Source: Ferruginibacter sp. (GTDB lineage: Bacteria; Bacteroidota; Bacteroidia; Chitinophagales; Chitinophagaceae). From it: DNA of 11,743 nt. Below the pieces are notes generated by a model. It ran no database searches and was not told the origin of the DNA. It saw nothing but the letters and a program-made list of their open reading frames with translations. Made by a program: the position numbers and the translations under genes. Each line of letters begins with the position of its first letter. Within the stretch, counting starts at the first letter, position 1. Of this stretch, positions 7,451-11,743 are shown in pieces. The stretch lies in the NCBI GenBank assembly GCA_025352435.1, contig JANXTN010000305.1, forward strand, positions 1 to 11,743, given 5' to 3'.

Positions 7451-7864
7451 ATGATTCAACGCATACAATCTATCTGGCTTTTACTTGCTGCAGTTTGTGT
7501 TTTTCTAACGCTAAAATTTTCTACCTACGTTGGTACAAATAAAGATTTAATACCTTCTACTTTTCTAAATGGAATTGCAACTTTGCCATTAATTTTTGTA
7601 ACGTTGGCCATCGGAATACTTACTTTGATAACTATTTTTTTATACAAAAATAGAACGCTACAATTAAGACTTGCACTGCTTGCTATGATATTAGAAGCTG
7701 GTTTGATTTTTTTATATTACAGAGAAATTCAAACATTTGTTGGACAGGGAACATTTTCTATAACTGCCATTTTACACGCAGGTGTTTTGCTGTTTTTAAT
7801 TTTAGGCGCAAGAGGGATCAGTAGTGACAACAAATTAATAAAAGACAGCAACAGGTTGAGATAA
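7451..7864 (+). CDS. Small four-helix membrane protein, DUF4293 family
   Basis: A 137-residue integral membrane protein with four hydrophobic segments at about 7-26, 43-65, 71-90 and 102-121. Basic residues follow at the C-terminal end (KLIKDSNRLR), which is probably cytoplasmic. The opening MIQRIQSIWLLLAA and the overall plan match the DUF4293 family, found essentially only in Bacteroidota, for which I know no function. The gene starts at ATG 7451 with an A-rich upstream region and no clear Shine-Dalgarno sequence or -7 box, so it may rely on read-through from glyA 88 bp upstream. It ends 8 bp from the convergent uvrA stop with no terminator hairpin between. No catalytic residues or ligand motifs can be recognised. 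Confidence 0.8.
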   Translation: MIQRIQSIWLLLAAVCVFLTLKFSTYVGTNKDLIPSTFLNGIATLPLIFVTLAIGILTLITIFLYKNRTLQLRLALLAMILEAGLIFLYYREIQTFVGQGTFSITAILHAGVLLFLILGARGISSDNKLIKDSNRLR

Positions 7865-7872
7865 AATCAGCT

Positions 7873-10710
7873 TTACAAAAACTTCCCTGTGTGACTTTCC
7901 TTTGTCTTTTTTAGATCCATTGGCTTTCCTGAAAATACAAGTCTACCACCCATATTGCCTGCTTCGGGACCAAGATCTATTACCCAATCGCAGCTTTTTA
8001 TTACATCCGTATTGTGCTCTATCACAAGGATAGAATGACCTTGTTCTACCAATGCATTGAAGGAAGCAAGCAGTTTTTTTATATCATGAAAATGAAGACC
8101 AGTTGTAGGTTCATCAAAAATAAAAAGTATGTGGCCAATGGCTTTTCCTTTACCAAGAAAAGAAGCTAGTTTAACACGCTGTGCTTCGCCGCCACTCAAG
8201 GTATTGGATGATTGCCCCAGCTTTACATAACCCAAACCAACATCACTCAAAGGCTGAATTTTCTTTGCTACATCGGCACCCTCATCCGCACTTTTTCCTT
8301 TTACCTTTTCTACAGGATTATTAAAAAATTCTATTGCTTCGTCAACACTCATTTCCAACACATCGTGTATACTTTTTTCTTTGTAAGTAACTTCTAGCAC
8401 TTCCTCTTTAAAACGCTTTCCGTTACACACATCACAAACCAAATGTACATCCGCTAAAAACTGCATTTCAACCAATTGTTCACCTTCTCCTTTGCATGCG
8501 TCGCACCTGCCACCATCTACATTAAAAGAAAAATGCTTAGGCATAAATCCTCTTATTTTTGAGAGTGGTTGTTTGGAATATAATTCTCTTATCTCGTCGT
8601 AAGCTTTGATGTAGGTGACCGGATTACTTCTGCTGCTTTTACCAATCGGATTTTGATCAACCATTTCTATGCGGCTGATGTAATCTATATCTCCTGTAAT
8701 TTTTCTATACAGACCTGGCTTATCAGACACTTCACCCTTTATTTTTTGCAAAGCAGGATACAATATTTGCTTCACCAAAGTTGTTTTTCCGCTACCGCTT
8801 ACTCCACTTACTGCACATAAAATATTTAATGGAAACTCTACATTAATATCTTTTAAATTATTCTGTTTTGCACCTTCAATCCTTATACTTCTGTTCCACT
8901 TACGCAAAACTTTTGGTGGCTCAATTTTTAGTTTCCCGGATAAATATTTTCCCGTTAAACTTTTTTCATTACCAATTAATTCATCATAATTTCCGACGGC
9001 AATTACTTCACCCCCTAGGTGGCTTGCCAATGGACCCATATCAATTATGTGATCTGCTTCCCGCATCATCATTTCATCATGCTCCACTACAACTATTGTG
9101 TTTCCTAGATCTCTTAGTTCCTTTAATACAACAATTAAATTTTTTGTATCTCGGCTGTGAAGCCCTATTGATGGCTCATCTAAGATGTACAATGAATTTG
9201 TGAGGTTACTTCCCAAGCTTCGTGTAAGTTGTATGCGTTGGCTTTCTCCACCGCTTAAAGAGTTTGCAAGGCGGTTCAATGTTAAATATCCAAGCCCAAC
9301 ATCTATCAAGGTTTTCAAACGATGTTTTACTTCAGTAAGAATTCGTTTCGCAACTTGCTCATCGTACTGACTGAGTTTCAATTTATCAAACCATGTTTGT
9401 AAATCTTTCACTGGCATTTCGCATAGTTGCCCTATATGCATGCCCGCAACTTTTACATACAAAGCTTCTTTGCGTAATCTGTATCCATGGCATTCTCCAC
9501 ACAAAGTTCTACCTCTAAATCTGCTGAGCAACACCCGGTATTGAACCTTATATAAATTCTGTTCTACTTCTTTAAAAAATTCACTTATCCCTTCTGCATA
9601 TTTATTACCGTTCCACAATTCTTTTAATTGTGCGTCTGTTAAATCCATAATGGGCTTGTGTACAGGAAAATTAAATTGCTTTGCAGCACGAATAAAATTT
9701 TCTTTCCAGAGACTAAGTTTTTCCCCTTTCCATGGAGCAACGGCACCTTCGTATAAACTCAATCTTTTATCTGGGATAACAAGATCATGATCTAGACCCA
9801 AAACCATAGAAAACCCTTCACAAACCGGGCATGCACCAAATGGATTATTAAACGAAAACAAATTTGGTACAGGCTCTTCAAAAACAATATCATCAAGCTC
9901 AAACTTATTGCTAAATTTTAGTGGAGTCTTTTCATTTATCTGAACATACATTGTTCCTTCCCCTTCATAAAATGCTGTACCTGCAGAATCCGCAATGCGA
10001 TGCAAATCATCTTCATCAAATTCTTTCTTAATGAGCCTATCTATAAGAATGTATTTTTCTTTCTTTGTTTTTTTTGAAGTCTTATCTTCTAACAAATCTT
10101 CAATAGCAACAATCTCATTATTTATATACAGGCGGGAAAAGCCCTTTTGCAAAAGAATATTGAGCTCCTCCTTTTCTTCTCGGTTTGCATGGCTTTTAAA
10201 AACAGCCAGCAACATTATTTTATCTCCTTCAGTGGCTTTGTTTATTGCAGCTACAACATCAGGCACATCATCTTTTTTTACCTCTCTCCCGCTCGCAGGA
10301 GAAATTGTTTTTCCTGTTCTTGCAAACAATAAACGGAGGTAATCATAAATTTCCGTCATGCTACCAACAGTACTTCTTGGAGTGCGAGTAATAACTTTTT
10401 GTTCAATAGCAATTGCAGGGCAAAGTCCTTTGATAAAATCTACATCGGGCTTGTTCATCCGCTGCATAAATTGCCTTGCATATGCACTTAAACTTTCTGC
10501 ATATCTGCGTTGCCCTTCGGCAAATAAAGTATCAATTGTTAAAGAAGATTTACCCGAACCAGAGACACCTGTTACCACCACTAATTTGCTGCGTGGAATA
10601 GTCACTGTTACGTTTTTTAAATTGTGTACTCTTGCACCTTGAATGAGTATATTGTTATCAGTAGTAGCGGGGATTGTAGAGCTATCAAGCGTTTCAGAGG
10701 TTTTCAGCAT
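7873..10710 (-). CDS. uvrA: Excinuclease ABC subunit A (UvrA)
   Basis: A 945-residue DNA-damage recognition ATPase of nucleotide excision repair; as a dimer it finds lesions and loads UvrB. Both ABC modules are complete. The first has Walker A GVSGSGKSS with K54, signature LSGGESQR and Walker B ILDEPSIGLH. The second has Walker A GVSGSGKTT with K642, signature LSGGEAQR and Walker B IFDEPTTGLH. The zinc finger near the second module is intact (C736, C739, C759, C762). In the first half the pairs C294/C297 and C404/C407 are present, but the CxxC that E. coli UvrA has about 25 residues before the first pair is absent (FELDDIVFEEP at that place), which I recall as the normal Bacteroidota variant. 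Length is standard (E. coli 940). ATG 10710 gives about 20 extra residues before the family core. No LexA-like operator is apparent upstream. It is convergent with the DUF4293 gene and divergent from the sigma factor gene. Confidence 0.97.
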   Translation of the reverse strand: MLKTSETLDSSTIPATTDNNILIQGARVHNLKNVTVTIPRSKLVVVTGVSGSGKSSLTIDTLFAEGQRRYAESLSAYARQFMQRMNKPDVDFIKGLCPAIAIEQKVITRTPRSTVGSMTEIYDYLRLLFARTGKTISPASGREVKKDDVPDVVAAINKATEGDKIMLLAVFKSHANREEKEELNILLQKGFSRLYINNEIVAIEDLLEDKTSKKTKKEKYILIDRLIKKEFDEDDLHRIADSAGTAFYEGEGTMYVQINEKTPLKFSNKFELDDIVFEEPVPNLFSFNNPFGACPVCEGFSMVLGLDHDLVIPDKRLSLYEGAVAPWKGEKLSLWKENFIRAAKQFNFPVHKPIMDLTDAQLKELWNGNKYAEGISEFFKEVEQNLYKVQYRVLLSRFRGRTLCGECHGYRLRKEALYVKVAGMHIGQLCEMPVKDLQTWFDKLKLSQYDEQVAKRILTEVKHRLKTLIDVGLGYLTLNRLANSLSGGESQRIQLTRSLGSNLTNSLYILDEPSIGLHSRDTKNLIVVLKELRDLGNTIVVVEHDEMMMREADHIIDMGPLASHLGGEVIAVGNYDELIGNEKSLTGKYLSGKLKIEPPKVLRKWNRSIRIEGAKQNNLKDINVEFPLNILCAVSGVSGSGKTTLVKQILYPALQKIKGEVSDKPGLYRKITGDIDYISRIEMVDQNPIGKSSRSNPVTYIKAYDEIRELYSKQPLSKIRGFMPKHFSFNVDGGRCDACKGEGEQLVEMQFLADVHLVCDVCNGKRFKEEVLEVTYKEKSIHDVLEMSVDEAIEFFNNPVEKVKGKSADEGADVAKKIQPLSDVGLGYVKLGQSSNTLSGGEAQRVKLASFLGKGKAIGHILFIFDEPTTGLHFHDIKKLLASFNALVEQGHSILVIEHNTDVIKSCDWVIDLGPEAGNMGGRLVFSGKPMDLKKTKESHTGKFL

Positions 10711-11009
10711 ATAATAAAGATAAATTCACAGCAGCAGAAATTATCATTTATTCCTTTTTGTGTAAACTAAGTATTTTTTCAAGTTTTATTACTGTAAAAC
10801 TACGATGAATAAGATACACCAAACAGTATAATTAACAAATTTTGAAAAATAAACATAGAAATTAATTGTAATCAAAATTTATAAAATTATGTTTACAAAA
10901 CAATATCCAATTGTCCGAAAAACCGCACGAATCTCCTTACAAAGCGTCTGCAGTTCATTCCTACTATTGGCAACATTATCCTAATTGTCCATTAAAAAAT
11001 TGTAGAAAA
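10711..11009. other. Divergent intergenic spacer between uvrA and the sigma factor gene
   Basis: This 299-bp AT-rich spacer must carry promoters in both directions. For the + strand there is a candidate at 10865-10895 (separate entry). For uvrA on the minus strand I found no convincing box: TATCTTTA at 10722-10715 would start transcription in the ATG, and TAGTTTTA near 10800 has a TTTG only 17 bp upstream. The last 100 bases before the sigma factor ATG stay open in the gene's frame and are somewhat less AT-rich, but show no recognisable domain. No tRNA, hairpin terminator or repeat is visible. Confidence 0.6.
10865..10895 (+). promoter_or_regulatory. Candidate promoter of the sigma factor gene (ATTG - 19 bp - TATGTTTA)
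   Basis: ATTG at 10865-10868 and TATGTTTA at 10888-10895 are separated by 19 bp, the spacing of Bacteroidota vegetative promoters (TTTG-N19-21-TAnnTTTG). Each box has one mismatch. It would give a leader of roughly 105 bases before ATG 11010. Confidence 0.4.
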
Positions 11010-11591
11010 ATGCAAAACCAAACACTTTTATCAGACCAACAAATTGTACGCATGTACATCGATGGAAATTCTAACGCTCTATCTACTTTAGTTAACCGTT
11101 ACAAAGACAAAATTTTTACATCGATTTACCTATTAGTAAAAGACAAATATCTTGCCGAGGATATTTTTCAAGATGTATTTATTAGAGTAATTGATACCCT
11201 AAAAGGTGGTCGTTATACCGATGAGGGGAAATTTTTACCATGGGCTATGCGCATTGCACACAACCTTTGTGTAGATCATTTTAGAAAAGTAAAACGTAAC
11301 CCAACAATTAAAACCAGTGACGACAGAGATATTTTTGAAGTATTAAATTTTTCAGAAGCAGGTGTAGATACCCGTATCATGGCTGAACAAACTTCTGATA
11401 AAGTCCGTAAGCTTATTGATTTACTTCCTGAAGACCAGAGAGAAGTAATTATTCTTCGCCATTATGCAGATTTAAGTTTTAAAGAAATTGCACAACTCAC
11501 AAACTGCAGTATTAACACAGCTCTTGGCAGAATGCGCTATGGATTATTAAATATGCGCAAAATGATGACAGAAAAACAAATTGCTTTATAA
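11010..11591 (+). CDS. Sigma-70 family RNA polymerase sigma factor (ECF-like)
   Basis: A 193-residue two-domain sigma factor. Region 2 is at about 26-95: core-binding and -10 recognition helices with LVNRYKDKIFTSIYLLVKD, AEDIFQDVFIRV, and GKFLPWAMRIAHNLCVDHFRK. A linker with DDRDIFEVLNF follows. Region 4 is at about 135-187 (LPEDQREVIILRHYADLSFKEIAQLTNCSINTALGRMRYGLLNMRKM), the helix-turn-helix that reads the -35/-33 element. Regions 1 and 3 are absent, as in ECF factors. The protein resembles a very conserved Bacteroidota sigma factor whose regulon I cannot name. The start is ATG 11010: the MQNQTLLSDQQIV beginning is typical, whereas the in-frame TTG at 10911 would add 33 residues with no family similarity. 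No anti-sigma gene overlaps or follows within the window, and a strong terminator lies 17 bp after the stop, so it is probably monocistronic. Confidence 0.93.
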   Translation: MQNQTLLSDQQIVRMYIDGNSNALSTLVNRYKDKIFTSIYLLVKDKYLAEDIFQDVFIRVIDTLKGGRYTDEGKFLPWAMRIAHNLCVDHFRKVKRNPTIKTSDDRDIFEVLNFSEAGVDTRIMAEQTSDKVRKLIDLLPEDQREVIILRHYADLSFKEIAQLTNCSINTALGRMRYGLLNMRKMMTEKQIAL

Positions 11592-11607
11592 ATAATTTTA
11601 CGAATTT

Positions 11608-11646
11608 AAAATCCCTATTCTTCTTGTAAGAATAGGGATTTTTTTT
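11608..11646 (+). terminator. Strong intrinsic terminator after the sigma factor gene
   Basis: A perfect 15-bp inverted repeat (arms 11608-11622 and 11628-11642, core TCCCTATTC/GAATAGGGA) with the 5-base loop CTTGT, running into an uninterrupted T tract (11639-11646). It begins 17 bases after the sigma factor stop. The A's on the left side could give weak function for transcripts coming from the right. Confidence 0.93.
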
Positions 11647-11697
11647 GCTTATTCTTTTTTATGAAAGATATGTTCTAAATCTTTTCTTAAAACAATA

Positions 11698-11730
11698 TTT
11701 GACGCTGCTTAAAATTGTTATTTACCTTTA
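11698..11730 (+). promoter_or_regulatory. Candidate promoter for a + strand gene beyond the window
   Basis: TTTG at 11698-11701 and TACCTTTA at 11723-11730 are separated by 21 bp. This matches the Bacteroidota promoter (TTTG-N19-21-TAnnTTTG) with a single mismatch in the last base of the -7 box. It lies after the sigma factor terminator, so it should drive the next gene, which starts to the right of base 11743. Confidence 0.55.
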
Positions 11731-11743
11731 TTTGGATAACGAA

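Noticed and set aside
10715..10722. TATCTTTA as the uvrA promoter on the minus strand
   Set aside because: It would place the transcript start in or at the ATG, and no -33 element lies upstream.
10911..11009. 33-residue N-terminal extension of the sigma factor from TTG 10911
   Set aside because: The extension has no sigma-factor similarity, and ATG 11010 opens a typical region 2.
1..11743. CRISPR array, insertion sequence, toxin-antitoxin or defence system
   Set aside because: No spaced direct repeats, transposase, terminal inverted repeats or recognisable defence domains were found; the content is housekeeping and polysaccharide genes.

Overview
The window is AT-rich DNA from a member of the Bacteroidota, most likely close to Chitinophagaceae. 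The evidence is the promoter signals (-7 boxes of the TAnnTTTG type), the near absence of Shine-Dalgarno sequences, a DUF4293-type membrane protein, a Bacteroidota-style UvrA and a characteristic Bacteroidota sigma-70-family factor. No mobile element, tRNA, rRNA or CRISPR array is visible. I see ordinary chromosomal genes, not a new defence or mobile system.

Left part (1-5804). The 3' end of an FAD-dependent dehydrogenase gene (+ strand) enters at base 1. It meets, tail to tail with a 4-bp overlap, a four-gene minus-strand cluster. In transcription order the cluster is: sugar-1-phosphate nucleotidyltransferase with a beta-helix tail (5804-4800); an FMN-dependent nitronate monooxygenase/FabK-like oxidoreductase (4803-3847), joined by an ATGA overlap; a six-SLBB Wza-like outer-membrane polysaccharide export protein (3799-1397); and a Wzz-like inner-membrane chain-length/co-polymerase protein (1394-354) with a TTG start 2 bases after the previous stop. 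A perfect -7 box in the 47-bp gap before the export gene suggests that the last two genes can also be transcribed separately. Together they look like the edge of a capsule or exopolysaccharide locus: activated sugar supply, chain-length control and export. The oxidoreductase is the odd member.

Centre (5805-7864). A divergent intergenic region holds candidate promoters for both directions, two short palindromes and a structured GC-richer element (about 5949-6041) resembling a conserved non-coding element of Bacteroidota, possibly the Flavo-1 RNA. It is followed by glyA (serine hydroxymethyltransferase, 6094-7362) with a very short predicted leader, then a small four-helix membrane protein of the DUF4293 type.

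Right part (7873-11743). uvrA (minus strand) ends 8 bp from the DUF4293 gene. Divergent from it across a 299-bp spacer is an ECF-like sigma factor gene (11010-11591), closed by a very strong intrinsic terminator. A well-spaced promoter at the right edge points to another + strand gene outside the window.
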